Shown: in pieces, positions 26,944-35,804 of the stretch
Layout: each line of letters starts with the position of its first letter
Position numbering within the stretch: the stretch's first letter is position 1
DNA from: Microvirga terrae
Lineage (GTDB): Bacteria > Pseudomonadota > Alphaproteobacteria > Rhizobiales > Beijerinckiaceae
DNA length: 64,000 nucleotides
Direction: 5' to 3'
Assembly (NCBI RefSeq): GCF_013307435.2
Contig: NZ_CP102845.1
Span: forward strand, 2,489,001 to 2,553,000
Translations under genes and position numbers: made by a program
Notes under the pieces: model-generated
Told to the model about the DNA's origin: nothing
The model's database searches: none
Seen by the model: only the letters and a program-made list of their open reading frames with translations

Positions 26944-28653
26944 ATGGACGGTTCTGTCCCCCAGCCGCGGATGTCGTTGCGCTATCTCTCCGTGGCCCAG
27001 CTCACGAGCGTGGTCGAGCGGAGCCATGCCCGGCTCTGCGCCGTCCTCGTCCTGCTGTCGCTCGTCTGCTTCCTGCCGGGCTTCACAACCCTTCAGCCCA
27101 TGGACCGGGACGAGCCGCGCTATGCCCAGGCTTCCAAGCAGATGCTGGAATCCGCCGATCTCGTGGACATCCGCTTCCAGGACGAGGCCCGGCACAAGAA
27201 GCCGGTGGGCATCTACTGGATGCAGAGCGCGAGCGTTGCCATTGGGCAGGCTCTGGGAGTGTCCGAGGCGCGGACAACCATCGGGCTCTACCGAGTCCCA
27301 TCGCTGCTCGGGGCGATCGCGACGGTTCTGCTGACCTACTGGGCCGCTTTGGGGTTCTTCGGGCGACGAGGGGCGTTCCTGACCGCGGCCCTGATGGCAA
27401 CCTGCGTGATTCTCATGGTGGAGGCGCGCCTCGCCAAGACGGACGCCATGCTGACCGCCTGCTCGGTGGCTGTGATGGGTGGGCTCGCGAGGGCCTATCT
27501 GAGCCGCGGCGCCGGGGTCCTGCCCCGGAGGGCCCTGCTGATCTTCTGGACCGGGTTCGCCTTGGGCATCCTCATCAAGGGCCCCTTGGTCATCATGTTC
27601 GCAGGTCTTGCCGCCGCGGTCCTGGCGTATAAGGAGCGCTCGGCGCGTTGGCTTCTCACGCTGCGACCTTGGATTGGCGCCCTTTTCACCCTGGCGGTCG
27701 TGCTGCCGTGGTTCGTCGCCATCGCCCTCAAGACCGGCGGCGCCTTCTATTCCGAGGCGGTCGGGCACGACATGCTCGGCAAGGTCGGGACGGCGCAGCG
27801 CTACCATTGGGCGCCCCCCGGTTTCTATCTGATCTCGTTCTTCGCCACGTTCTGGCCCGGCGCTGTCCTGGCTGCCATTGCAGTGCCATTTGCCTGGAAA
27901 CATCGCCGGGAGGAACCGGTCGCCTTCGTGCTTGCCTGGCTCATCCCTTCCTGGATCGTTTTCGAGGCCGTGCCGACCAAGCTGCCGCACTACACACTGC
28001 CTCTGCTGCCGGCGGTGGCCATCATCACGGTCATGGCCATCTCGCGCCATTTCGTGGGACCGCATCGGCCGGCGGCCAAGCTGGCAACCGTGCTGATTCC
28101 ATTCATCCCGGTCGGTCTGACCATCGGCCTTTCGGTGGTCGGCTGGGCTTTCGACGGAATGCCGCCCTTCCGGGCCCTTCCATTCCTCGCGATCTCCTCG
28201 GTACTGGCCCTCGGGGCCTGGTGGCTCTTCGTCAGAAGCCGGCTGGTCCCGGCCCTATGGGCCAGCTTCATCTCGGCAGCCTTCCTATCCATGGGTGTTT
28301 TCGGGTTCGCGCAGCTCGATCTGCGCTCCCTCAAGATCTCGGACCGTTTGGCCGAGGTTGCCCGCAACGTCCCGTGCGAGAGCCCGCAGGTCGCAACCCT
28401 CGGCTACCGGGAACCCAGTCTCGTCTTCCTGACCGGTACGAACCTCGACATGGTCGAGACAGGGGCCGAGGCGTCGGCGTTCCTGCGGCGGGGCGGGTGC
28501 CGGGTCGTTTTCGTGGAGAAACGATACGAGACGGAGTTCCGGGCGGAGAACGCGCGTCTGAAGCAGCAGCCCGCCCTCTCGACCCGGATCCAGGGATTCA
28601 ATATCAACAGCGGTCGGCGGGTCGATATCGCGGCCTATGCGACGGGCTTCTAG
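26944..28653 (+). CDS. glycosyltransferase family 39 (ArnT-like) membrane protein
   Basis: A 569-residue integral membrane GT39-type enzyme that would move a sugar from a polyprenyl-phosphate carrier to an acceptor in the periplasm. After a short tail and the first helix comes the catalytic loop MDRDEPRYAQASKQM with the conserved Asp-Glu. QDEARHKKPVGIYWMQS follows, as in ArnT, which transfers aminoarabinose to lipid A. About ten more helices follow, then a soluble C-terminal domain of about 110 residues. The ATG at 26944 follows GGAG. The next two genes complete a typical glycolipid cassette. The sugar (aminoarabinose, galacturonate, other) is not known. Confidence 0.86.
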   Translation: MDGSVPQPRMSLRYLSVAQLTSVVERSHARLCAVLVLLSLVCFLPGFTTLQPMDRDEPRYAQASKQMLESADLVDIRFQDEARHKKPVGIYWMQSASVAIGQALGVSEARTTIGLYRVPSLLGAIATVLLTYWAALGFFGRRGAFLTAALMATCVILMVEARLAKTDAMLTACSVAVMGGLARAYLSRGAGVLPRRALLIFWTGFALGILIKGPLVIMFAGLAAAVLAYKERSARWLLTLRPWIGALFTLAVVLPWFVAIALKTGGAFYSEAVGHDMLGKVGTAQRYHWAPPGFYLISFFATFWPGAVLAAIAVPFAWKHRREEPVAFVLAWLIPSWIVFEAVPTKLPHYTLPLLPAVAIITVMAISRHFVGPHRPAAKLATVLIPFIPVGLTIGLSVVGWAFDGMPPFRALPFLAISSVLALGAWWLFVRSRLVPALWASFISAAFLSMGVFGFAQLDLRSLKISDRLAEVARNVPCESPQVATLGYREPSLVFLTGTNLDMVETGAEASAFLRRGGCRVVFVEKRYETEFRAENARLKQQPALSTRIQGFNINSGRRVDIAAYATGF

Positions 28654-28699
28654 CCTAGATGGCGATTGTGAAGAGGCGGCCAGAGATGGCCCGTAACGG

Positions 28700-29434
28700 A
28701 TGACTGACCTTTCTCCGGGGCCCCGCATCAGCGTCGTGGTGCCCGTCAAGAACGAGGCGCTCAACATTCTCCCGCTGGTGGAGGAGATCGAGCGCGCCTG
28801 CGCGTCGCTCTCGCCCTTCGAGGTGATCTATGTGGATGACGGCTCGACCGACGCGACCGGGGACGAGGTTCGAAAAGCCCGGGCGACACGGCCCTGGCTG
28901 CGACTCGTTCGGCATGAGGCGAGCTGCGGGCAGAGTGCCGCGGTCCGGACCGGCGTCCACGCGGCCCGGGGGCCTATCGTCATCACCCTCGACGGGGACG
29001 GGCAGAATGACCCGGCCTTCATACCGGAGCTCGTGGCGGCCCTGGACGATCCTCAAATCGCCCTCGTCGCCGGGCAGCGGGTCGGCAGGAAGGACGGCAC
29101 CTATAAGAAATGGCAGTCCCGGATCGCCAACGGCGTGCGCGGGAGGATCCTGAAGGACGGGACGCGTGATACGGGATGCGGCCTCAAGGCGTTTCGACGC
29201 GACGTCTACCTGCGGCTTCCCTATTTCGATGCCCTGCACCGCTTCATGCCGGCTTTGGTCAAGCGCGAAGGGTATCGGATTGCTCATGTGGACGTGGTCG
29301 ACCGGCCCCGGCATGCCGGCCGGTCGAATTACGGGATGTTCGACCGCCTTTGGGTCGGCATCCTTGATTTAGCCGGAGTCTGGTGGTTGATCCGCCGCCG
29401 CCGCCGCGTTCCCGCTGCTCAGGAAATCGTCTGA
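28700..29434 (+). CDS. family 2 glycosyltransferase (polyprenyl-phosphate sugar synthase-like)
   Basis: A 244-residue cytoplasmic GT2 enzyme resembling dolichol-phosphate mannose synthase and ArnC. It has SVVVPVKNEALNI, the nucleotide-binding VDDGSTD, DGDGQNDPAFIPEL (DxD-type metal site) and the acceptor-loop region TGCGLKAFRR. The C-terminal HAGRSNYGMFDRLWVG is characteristic of the DPM1-like group. It lacks the two C-terminal membrane helices of many ArnC proteins. The likely role is to charge a lipid carrier with the sugar that the GT39 protein then transfers. It overlaps the next gene by one base (TGATG). Confidence 0.88.
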   Translation: MTDLSPGPRISVVVPVKNEALNILPLVEEIERACASLSPFEVIYVDDGSTDATGDEVRKARATRPWLRLVRHEASCGQSAAVRTGVHAARGPIVITLDGDGQNDPAFIPELVAALDDPQIALVAGQRVGRKDGTYKKWQSRIANGVRGRILKDGTRDTGCGLKAFRRDVYLRLPYFDALHRFMPALVKREGYRIAHVDVVDRPRHAGRSNYGMFDRLWVGILDLAGVWWLIRRRRRVPAAQEIV

Positions 29435-29799
29435 TGTTGATGCGCCTTTCTCACGATCTGGGACTCTATTTCTATGACCTGGTGGTCGCCCGGTTCGACC
29501 TTTGGGCCGCCTTCGGCGTTCTGGCCCAGTTTGTCTTCGGGGCCCGTTTCATCGTGCAGTGGATCGCGAGCGAGAAGGCGGAAAAGAGCGTGATTCCCGT
29601 CGGATTCTGGATGCTGTCGATTTCCGGCGGGCTGATGACCCTGGTCTACGGCTTCGCCCGCAGCGACATCGTCATCATTTTGGGGCAGGCGTTTTCGATC
29701 TTCATCTATGTTCGCAACCTGATGTTGATCGCGAAAGAGAAGCGAAAACTTGCCGCTACGGCAGTTTCCGGGTCCCAAGTGGAGGCTCCGGCAGCTTAA
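29434..29799 (+). CDS. LpxB N-terminal-like (LABN) membrane protein
   Basis: A 121-residue protein with three or four hydrophobic helices of the lipid-A-disaccharide-synthase N-terminal domain family. The conserved block is LAQFVFGARFIVQWIASEK followed by PVGFWMLSISGG and FSIFIYVRNLMLI. These small proteins often accompany GT2 and GT39 genes. They are thought to help carry or flip the lipid-linked sugar, similar to EamA-like ArnE/F. The ATG at 29434 overlaps the GT2 stop, so the three genes form one translated unit. The gene ends 23 bases from the convergent metC stop. Confidence 0.87.
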   Translation: MLMRLSHDLGLYFYDLVVARFDLWAAFGVLAQFVFGARFIVQWIASEKAEKSVIPVGFWMLSISGGLMTLVYGFARSDIVIILGQAFSIFIYVRNLMLIAKEKRKLAATAVSGSQVEAPAA

Positions 29800-29822
29800 G
29801 GGTCACCGGAGCCTGAAAGAAT

Positions 29823-31019
29823 CTACGCTGCCTTGGCGTCCGTCTCGCGAAGGCGGGCGAGCCCGGCATCCAGGTCCCGCTTCAGGTCCTCCAGGTCCTC
29901 GAGGCCGATGTGGAAGCGCAGGGCGTGGCCGCCGGGCTCCCATGCGGTTGCCGTCCGATAGGTGGCGCAGTTGAAGGGGATCACAAGGCTCTCGAACCCG
30001 CCCCAGGAATAACCCATTCCGAACAGCGACAGTCCGTCGAGCATGGCCGCGAGTGCTCGGTCGGAGAAGGGCTTCAGGATAACCGAGAAGAGGCCCGACG
30101 AACCCTTGAAGTCGCGCTTCCAGATCTCGTGACCGGGATAGCTTTCGAGAGCCGGGTGCAGGACCCTTGCCACCTCCGGGCGAGCCTCGAGCCAGCGGGC
30201 CATCTCCAAGGCCTGGTTCCCGTGCTCCCTCAGGCGAAGGGCCATGGTGCGAAGGCCCCGCAGACCCAGGAACACGTCTTCCGGTCCCGGGCACATGGCA
30301 AAGGAATCGTAGGTTTCACGCAGGCGCTTGAAGCAGCGCTCATTGGCCGACACCATGCCGAGCAGCAGGTCGGATCCCCCGCTCAGGTATTTGGTGCCGG
30401 CCTCGATGGCGATGTCCACCCCGCGTTCGTGAGGCGGGAAGAGCAGGGGGGTCGCCCAGGTGTTGTCCATGAGGACGACGGCCCCATGACGGTGCGCCAC
30501 CTCGGCGATGGCGGGGATGTCCTGCATCTCGAGGGACTGGGAACCTGGTGCCTCCGTGAACACCGCAGTGGTGTTCGGTCGGATGAGAGCCTCGATCCCT
30601 GGGCCGATCTGCGGGTCGTAATAGGTGGTTTCCACACCAAAATTCTTGAGTACGCCGTTGCAGAATTGCCGGGTCGGCAGGTAGACCGAGTCCGTCATCA
30701 GAAGATGGTCGCCTGCTTTCAGGCATGACATTAGGGCAACCGTAACGGCGGCGAGCCCCGATGGAGCAAGCACGGTTCCGGCGGCGCCGGTCAATTCCGT
30801 CCAGGCGACTTCAAGGGAGTTGGTGGTCGGCGTCCCTTTCGTCCCATAGGAATATCGCCCGCGCCGGTGCAGCAGATCGTCGGTCGTCGCATACAGGACG
30901 GTCGAGCCGCGGTAGATCGGCGTATTGATGAATCCGTGCTGCTCGAACGGCTCCCGTCCGGCATGCACGAGGCGGGTTCGTTCGGATAGGTTTTGGGGCT
31001 TTGGAGGGAGTTTTGACAT
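29823..31019 (-). CDS. metC: cystathionine beta-lyase
   Basis: A 398-residue PLP enzyme of the Cys/Met metabolism family that cleaves cystathionine to homocysteine, pyruvate and ammonia. It shows the N-terminal RGSTVLY and YSYGTKGTPTTNSLE. The cofactor-contacting Asp is in VLMDNTWATPLLF. The Schiff-base lysine lies in AGTKYLSGGSD, where many relatives have H at the second Gly. The ending EDLEDLKRDL is family-typical. Cystathionine gamma-synthase is less likely from the length and the N-terminus. It is divergent from aapJ; the shared 231-base region holds a strong hairpin at 31073-31111. Confidence 0.9.
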   Translation of the reverse strand: MSKLPPKPQNLSERTRLVHAGREPFEQHGFINTPIYRGSTVLYATTDDLLHRRGRYSYGTKGTPTTNSLEVAWTELTGAAGTVLAPSGLAAVTVALMSCLKAGDHLLMTDSVYLPTRQFCNGVLKNFGVETTYYDPQIGPGIEALIRPNTTAVFTEAPGSQSLEMQDIPAIAEVAHRHGAVVLMDNTWATPLLFPPHERGVDIAIEAGTKYLSGGSDLLLGMVSANERCFKRLRETYDSFAMCPGPEDVFLGLRGLRTMALRLREHGNQALEMARWLEARPEVARVLHPALESYPGHEIWKRDFKGSSGLFSVILKPFSDRALAAMLDGLSLFGMGYSWGGFESLVIPFNCATYRTATAWEPGGHALRFHIGLEDLEDLKRDLDAGLARLRETDAKAA

Positions 31020-31072
31020 CGCTTCAAGGGCTTGCTGAGGAGATTCCGATCTGAGACCGGGCAGCTCCTGCC

Positions 31073-31111
31073 GTCAAGTCAGGCAAGAAATGCCTTCCAT
31101 CAAGACTTGAC
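31073..31111. promoter_or_regulatory. nested inverted repeat in the metC/aapJ divergent region
   Basis: Outer arms GTCAAGTC (31073-31080) and GACTTGAC (31104-31111) enclose an inner hairpin AGGCA-AGAAA-TGCCT. A perfect ten-base palindrome TGATTAATCA follows at 31115-31124. On the minus strand the hairpin would sit in the metC leader. As DNA it could be a regulator site for either gene. It does not match the SAM-II riboswitch pattern that I could recall. Confidence 0.5.
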
Positions 31112-31250
31112 CAGTGATTAATCATGGAATGTGATGGATCCCGATGCCGTCTCAGCCGAGGCGGCGTGGACCGGTCTATCCGGGGCCCGGCTGGGGGGTC
31201 ATAACCATAAGCGGCCGAGCCAAGTCGAACTATTGGGAGAAGATACAAAC

Positions 31251-32270
31251 ATGAAAAAGGCTCTCGTATCGATTGCCTTCGGCCTGACAGCCAGCCTGCT
31301 CGCGACGGGCGCATCCGCCCAGGCGACGCTCAACAGCGTGAAGCAGAAGGGCTTCCTGACCTGCGGCTCGAACACGGGTCTCGCCGGTTTCGGCCAGCCG
31401 GACGCTCAGGGCAACTGGACCGGGCTCGACGTCGATTTCTGCCGCGCCATCGCCGCAGCCATCTTCGACGATCCGACCAAGGTTCGCTTCATTCCGCTCG
31501 CCGCCAAGGACCGTTTCACGGCCCTCCAATCCGGCGAAGTGGACGTGCTGTCCCGCAACTCCACCATGACGATGTCGCGCGACACCCAGCTCGGCCTCGA
31601 CTTCCCGGCGATCAACTACTTCGACGGTCAGGGCTTCATGGTCCGCAAGAAACTCGGCGTTTCCTCCGCCAAGGAGCTGAACGGCGCCTCGATCTGCACC
31701 CAGCAGGGCACCACCACCGAGCTGAACCTCGCCGACTACTTCCGTGCCAACAACATGAAGTACGAAGTGGTGGCATTCGCCACCTCGGACGAGACGTTCA
31801 AGGCCTATGACGCCGGCCGCTGCGACGCCTTCACGACCGACGCTTCGGGCCTCTACGCCGAGCGTCTGCGCGCCTCGGCTCCGGACGATCATATCGTTCT
31901 GCCCGAGATCATCTCGAAGGAGCCTCTCGGCCCGGCCGTCCGCCACGGCGACAACCAGTGGGGCGATATCGTCCGCTGGACCCACAACGCCATGCTGAAC
32001 GCGGAAGAGCTCGGCGTGACAAAGGCCAATGTCGACCAGATGAAGACCTCCGAGAACCCGGAGATCAAGCGTCTTCTCGGTACGGAAGGCAAGTTCGGCG
32101 AGGCCGTCGGCCTGACCAACGACTGGGCCGTGCGCATCATCAAGCAGGTGGGCAACTACGGCGAAGTGTTCGAGAAGAACGTCGGCGAAGGCTCCCGCCT
32201 GAAGATCAAGCGCGGCCAGAATGCGCAGTGGACGAAGGGCGGCCTGCAGTACGGCATCCCGATCCGCTAA
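31251..32270 (+). CDS. aapJ: general L-amino acid ABC transporter, substrate-binding protein
   Basis: A periplasmic binding protein of 339 residues with a signal peptide (MKKALVSIAFGLTASLLATGASA, cut before QAT). The SBP_bac_3 core starts VKQKGFLTCGSNTGLAGF and includes GLDVDFCRAIAAAIFDD and VDVLSRNSTMTMSRDT. The insert-containing AapJ type is recognisable in EIISKEPLGPAVRHGDNQW. The ATG at 31251 follows GGGAGAAG. It is the first gene of the complete aapJQMP operon, the broad amino acid importer of rhizobia. Confidence 0.95.
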   Translation: MKKALVSIAFGLTASLLATGASAQATLNSVKQKGFLTCGSNTGLAGFGQPDAQGNWTGLDVDFCRAIAAAIFDDPTKVRFIPLAAKDRFTALQSGEVDVLSRNSTMTMSRDTQLGLDFPAINYFDGQGFMVRKKLGVSSAKELNGASICTQQGTTTELNLADYFRANNMKYEVVAFATSDETFKAYDAGRCDAFTTDASGLYAERLRASAPDDHIVLPEIISKEPLGPAVRHGDNQWGDIVRWTHNAMLNAEELGVTKANVDQMKTSENPEIKRLLGTEGKFGEAVGLTNDWAVRIIKQVGNYGEVFEKNVGEGSRLKIKRGQNAQWTKGGLQYGIPIR

Positions 32271-32282
32271 GCTGAAGAAGAT

Positions 32283-32309
32283 GGGGCGTCCGGACATTCC
32301 GGGCGCCCC
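32283..32309 (+). promoter_or_regulatory. intercistronic hairpin between aapJ and aapQ
   Basis: A GC-rich stem GGGGCG-tCCGG / CCGGg-CGCCCC around ACATT lies 12 bases after the aapJ stop, with no U-run. A second, weaker stem-loop (AGCCG... / ...CGGCT, 32331-32380) follows before aapQ. Such structures usually protect the binding-protein message and reduce downstream expression. Confidence 0.6.
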
Positions 32310-32406
32310 TCTCAGACACGAACAACAAAAAGCCGCCCGTTCATGGGATTATGCATACCGTGAACAGGGGAGGACGGCTGGGCATAAATAAAAAAGCCGT
32401 CAGAGG

Positions 32407-33618
32407 ATGAACTCAGTGCAAACCGTTGTCAGTCAGACATCGCCCCCCAAAAAATCGTTCCTATACGATCCCAAGGTCCGTGGGATCTTCTACCAGGTCG
32501 TTCTCGTTCTCGCGATCGTCTATCTCTTCTACGTCGCCGCTACGAATGCCGTCGAGAACCTGCAGCGCGCCAAGATCGCCTCGGGATTCGGCTTCCTCAA
32601 CAACACCGCGGGCTTCGATATCAGCCAGACGCTAATCCAGTTCAGCGCAGCCGGCGGGACCTATGGCGACGCGTTCATCGTCGGCCTCCTCAATACCCTG
32701 GTCGTTTCCGCCATCGGCATCTTCTTCACCACGATCTTGGGCTTTCTGATCGGCATCGCGCGCCTGTCCAAGAACTGGATGGTGGCCAAGGTTGCCATGG
32801 TGTACGTGGAGGTGCTGCGCAACATCCCGCTGCTGGTGCAGCTGCTGTTCTGGTACATCGCAGTCCTCGGAACCCTGCCGCAGCCGCGCAACTCCCTTGA
32901 GATGGGCGCTGGGTTCTACCTGAACTCGCGCGGTCTCTTCATGGCCAAGCCCGTCTGGGGCAGCAATATCTCGGTTGTCGTTGCGGCCCTTGTAATCGGC
33001 CTCGTCGGGACCTTCGTGTACCGCCGCTGGGCCAAGGCGCAGCAGGAGCAGACCGGGCGGCAATACCCTGTGGGGAAGGTCACCTTGGGCTTGGTCCTCG
33101 GCCTACCCGTCCTGACCTGGATCGTCCTTGCCGTGACGGGAGCCAACCCGATCACCTTCGAATTGCCGCGCAAGGGAACGTTCAATCTGACGGGCGGCAT
33201 GCAGATCCTGCCGGAATTCGTGGCGCTGCTCCTGGGTCTCGTCACCTATACGGCCGCCTTTATCGCCGAGGTCGTCCGCGCTGGCATCCTGGCCGTGTCG
33301 AAGGGGCAATCGGAAGCGGCAGGCTCCCTCGGCCTCACGCCGGGACAGACCCTGCGTCTGGTGGTGATCCCCCAGGCCATGCGCGTCATCGTTCCGCCGC
33401 TGACCAGCCAATACTTGAACCTGACGAAGAACTCCTCCCTGGCTGTCGCTATCGGCTATCCCGACCTCGTGCAGGTCTTCATGGGAACCGTGTTGAACCA
33501 GACGGGCCAAGCCATCGAGGTGGTCGTCATCACCATGGGCGTCTACCTGACAATCAGCCTCGTGACGTCGTTCATCATGAACATCTACAATCGCCGCGTG
33601 GCGATCGTCGAGCGGTAG
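32407..33618 (+). CDS. aapQ: general L-amino acid ABC transporter permease
   Basis: A 403-residue inner-membrane permease of the HisMQ class. After the first helix (about residues 28-48) is a periplasmic loop with ASGFGFLNNTAGFDI, typical of AapQ/GltK-like proteins with long loops. The coupling loop near the C-terminus reads GQSEAAGSLGLTPGQTLR, and the final part includes LTKNSSLAVAIGYPDL. The ATG at 32407 lies directly on an AGAGG. A GTG nine bases further on would have better spacing from that site. It is followed nine bases later by aapM. Confidence 0.93.
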   Translation: MNSVQTVVSQTSPPKKSFLYDPKVRGIFYQVVLVLAIVYLFYVAATNAVENLQRAKIASGFGFLNNTAGFDISQTLIQFSAAGGTYGDAFIVGLLNTLVVSAIGIFFTTILGFLIGIARLSKNWMVAKVAMVYVEVLRNIPLLVQLLFWYIAVLGTLPQPRNSLEMGAGFYLNSRGLFMAKPVWGSNISVVVAALVIGLVGTFVYRRWAKAQQEQTGRQYPVGKVTLGLVLGLPVLTWIVLAVTGANPITFELPRKGTFNLTGGMQILPEFVALLLGLVTYTAAFIAEVVRAGILAVSKGQSEAAGSLGLTPGQTLRLVVIPQAMRVIVPPLTSQYLNLTKNSSLAVAIGYPDLVQVFMGTVLNQTGQAIEVVVITMGVYLTISLVTSFIMNIYNRRVAIVER

Positions 33619-33626
33619 GAGATCGC

Positions 33627-34946
33627 ATGAGCACCGCCGTCGACATTCCCCGTTTCGTCCGCGCCAAGCAGGTGGAGGCGCTGCCTCCGCCCAACCTGGC
33701 CCGCGGGCCCATCGCGTGGGTTCGGGAGAACCTCTTTTCCGGCCCCTTCAACACCATCCTGACCCTGGTGGTGTTCTACCTCCTGTACGTCGCCGTTCCT
33801 CCACTGGTGAGATTTCTGTTCATCGATGCGGTTTGGACCGGTACCGATCGGGCTGCCTGCCGGGCCGATACGGGCGGCAGCGAAACCGGCGCCTGCTGGG
33901 CGTTCATCTGGGACAAGATCAACTACTTCATCTATGGCTCCTATGCGGTGTCCGAGCGGTGGCGGGTCGACATCTTCTTCGCGCTTCTGGCCATCGGGGT
34001 CGCCTGGTTGCTATGGCTCAGGGCGCCGCGCAGGGATCTCGGAGCGGTTTATTTCTTCTGGATCTTCCCGGTCGTCTCCTACGTGCTTCTGACGGGCGGC
34101 AATGCCGATTTCGGCCTGCGCTTCTGGATGGGGTTTGCGATCTTCGGCGCGCTGGTGATTGCCCTGTTCGCTTTCTTCGCGGCACTGCTCAAGACCGCCA
34201 TGCGTCCCGCCCTCATCATGGGCGGCGGCATCGTCGCGGTGATCGGCATTACCCTCGCCGTCGTCGATATCGATTTCGGCCTCGCCCATGTGCCCACCTC
34301 CTTGTGGGGCGGCGTTCTCGTGACGCTGCTGGTCGCGACTGTCGGCATCGTGGTCTCGCTGCCCTTCGGCATCGTCCTTGCCCTGGGGCGGCGCTCGAAG
34401 CTACCCATCGTGCGCATGGCCTCGGTGATCTTCATCGAGTTCGTCCGCGGCGTGCCGCTGATCACGGTGCTGATCATGGCCAACACCATGCTGCCGCTGT
34501 TTCTTCCGGGCGACATGACGGTGGACCGCTTGCTCCGGCCCCTCATCGGCACTGCGCTCTTCGCCTCCGCCTACATGGCCGAGGTCGTCCGCGGTGGCCT
34601 CCAGGCCATGCCGAAGGGGCAGTACGAAGGCGCAATGTCGCTGGGACTCAACTACCCGCAGATGATGACCCTCATCATCCTGCCCCAGGCCCTGCGGATC
34701 GTCATTCCCGGCATCGTGAACACCTTCATCGGCCTGTTCAAGGACACGTCGCTGGTGGCCATCGTTGGTATCTTCGATCTGGTGAAGACTATTGAAGCCT
34801 CCCGCATCGACCCGAACTGGGCGGCTCCGACGATCGGCATCACGGGCTATGCCTTCGCGGCTCTGTTCTACTTCATCTTCTGTTTTGGCATGTCGCGGTA
34901 CTCGCTGGGAGTCGAGCGGCGCCTTGCGGCTGGTCAGAAACGGTAA
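33627..34946 (+). CDS. aapM: general L-amino acid ABC transporter permease
   Basis: The partner permease of AapQ, 439 residues, with a TAGGAG ribosome site before the ATG. It has an N-terminal soluble tail, a first helix near residue 45, a cysteine-bearing periplasmic loop (RAACRADTGGSETGACWAF) and several extra helices. The C-terminal permease core then contains the coupling loop GQYEGAMSLGLNYPQMM and LFKDTSLVAIVGIFDLVKT. The loop cysteines and the extra helices distinguish AapM from ordinary HisM. It forms the heterodimeric channel with AapQ. Confidence 0.93.
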   Translation: MSTAVDIPRFVRAKQVEALPPPNLARGPIAWVRENLFSGPFNTILTLVVFYLLYVAVPPLVRFLFIDAVWTGTDRAACRADTGGSETGACWAFIWDKINYFIYGSYAVSERWRVDIFFALLAIGVAWLLWLRAPRRDLGAVYFFWIFPVVSYVLLTGGNADFGLRFWMGFAIFGALVIALFAFFAALLKTAMRPALIMGGGIVAVIGITLAVVDIDFGLAHVPTSLWGGVLVTLLVATVGIVVSLPFGIVLALGRRSKLPIVRMASVIFIEFVRGVPLITVLIMANTMLPLFLPGDMTVDRLLRPLIGTALFASAYMAEVVRGGLQAMPKGQYEGAMSLGLNYPQMMTLIILPQALRIVIPGIVNTFIGLFKDTSLVAIVGIFDLVKTIEASRIDPNWAAPTIGITGYAFAALFYFIFCFGMSRYSLGVERRLAAGQKR

Positions 34947-34952
34947 ACACAC

Positions 34953-35741
34953 ATGGCAACGACACTTTCATCCCAAACCATCCGCTCCGTCGACGTCGAC
35001 CCGAAAGCCGAGGCCGCGGTCCAGATGATCGACGTGCACAAGTGGTACGGAGAGTTCCACGTCCTGCGCGACATCAATCTCAACGTGCGGCGCCGCGAGC
35101 GAATCGTGATCTGCGGTCCCTCGGGCTCCGGCAAGTCCACGATGATCCGCTGCATCAACCGTTTGGAGGAGCACCAGAAGGGCCGCATCATCGTCGACGG
35201 CACGGAGCTCACCAACGATCTCAAGCGGATCGACGAGGTGCGTCGCGACGTGGGTATGGTGTTCCAGCACTTCAACTTGTTCCCGCACCTGACGATTCTC
35301 GAAAATTGCACGCTGGCTCCGGTCTGGGTGAAGAAGATGCCCAAGAAGGAGGCGGAAGAGATCGCCATGCATTACCTGAAGCGGGTCAAGATCCCCGAAC
35401 AGGCGAACAAGTATCCCGGCCAGCTCTCCGGCGGCCAGCAGCAGCGCGTGGCGATCGCCCGCTCGCTGTGCATGAGCCCGAAGATCATGCTGTTCGACGA
35501 GCCGACCTCGGCGCTCGATCCCGAGATGGTCAAGGAGGTGCTCGACACCATGGTGGGGTTGGCCGACGAGGGCATGACCATGCTCTGCGTCACCCACGAG
35601 ATGGGCTTCGCCCGCCAAGTGGCCGACCGGGTGATCTTCATGGATTACGGACAGATCGTCGAGATGAACACACCCGACGAGTTCTTCAGAAATCCGCAGC
35701 ACGAGCGGACCAAGCTCTTCCTGTCACAGATCCTGCACTGA
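34953..35741 (+). CDS. aapP: general L-amino acid ABC transporter ATP-binding protein
   Basis: A 262-residue ATPase of the HisP/GlnQ/AapP class. It has [14 protein letters not shown], Walker [10 protein letters not shown], the Q-loop [11 protein letters not shown], signature [15 protein letters not shown], Walker [15 protein letters not shown] and the switch histidine in CVTHEMGF. It closes the aapJQMP operon, starting six bases after aapM, and is followed by a strong intrinsic terminator. The complete operon indicates uptake of a wide range of L-amino acids from the environment. Confidence 0.95.
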   Translation: MATTLSSQTIRSVDVDPKAEAAVQMIDVHKWYGEFHVLRDINLNVRRRERIVICGPSGSGKSTMIRCINRLEEHQKGRIIVDGTELTNDLKRIDEVRRDVGMVFQHFNLFPHLTILENCTLAPVWVKKMPKKEAEEIAMHYLKRVKIPEQANKYPGQLSGGQQQRVAIARSLCMSPKIMLFDEPTSALDPEMVKEVLDTMVGLADEGMTMLCVTHEMGFARQVADRVIFMDYGQIVEMNTPDEFFRNPQHERTKLFLSQILH

Positions 35742-35758
35742 GCGGATCGTGCAAAACG

Positions 35759-35790
35759 AAAAGGCCCCGGCAATCTCCGGGGCCTTTTTT
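35759..35790 (+). terminator. intrinsic terminator after aapP
   Basis: Stem AAAAGGCCCCGG / CCGGGGCCTTTTTT with loop CAATCT. The pairing is perfect and a run of six T follows the GC stem. It ends the aap operon; the A-run on the other arm lets it serve the convergent sulfurtransferase gene too. Confidence 0.93.
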
Positions 35791-35804
35791 CTGCGCTGGC
35801 CGGT

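Noticed and set aside
31020..31130. SAM-II riboswitch upstream of metC
   Set aside because: The hairpin present does not contain the conserved pseudoknot sequence blocks I know for SAM-II; only a generic structured leader is supported.
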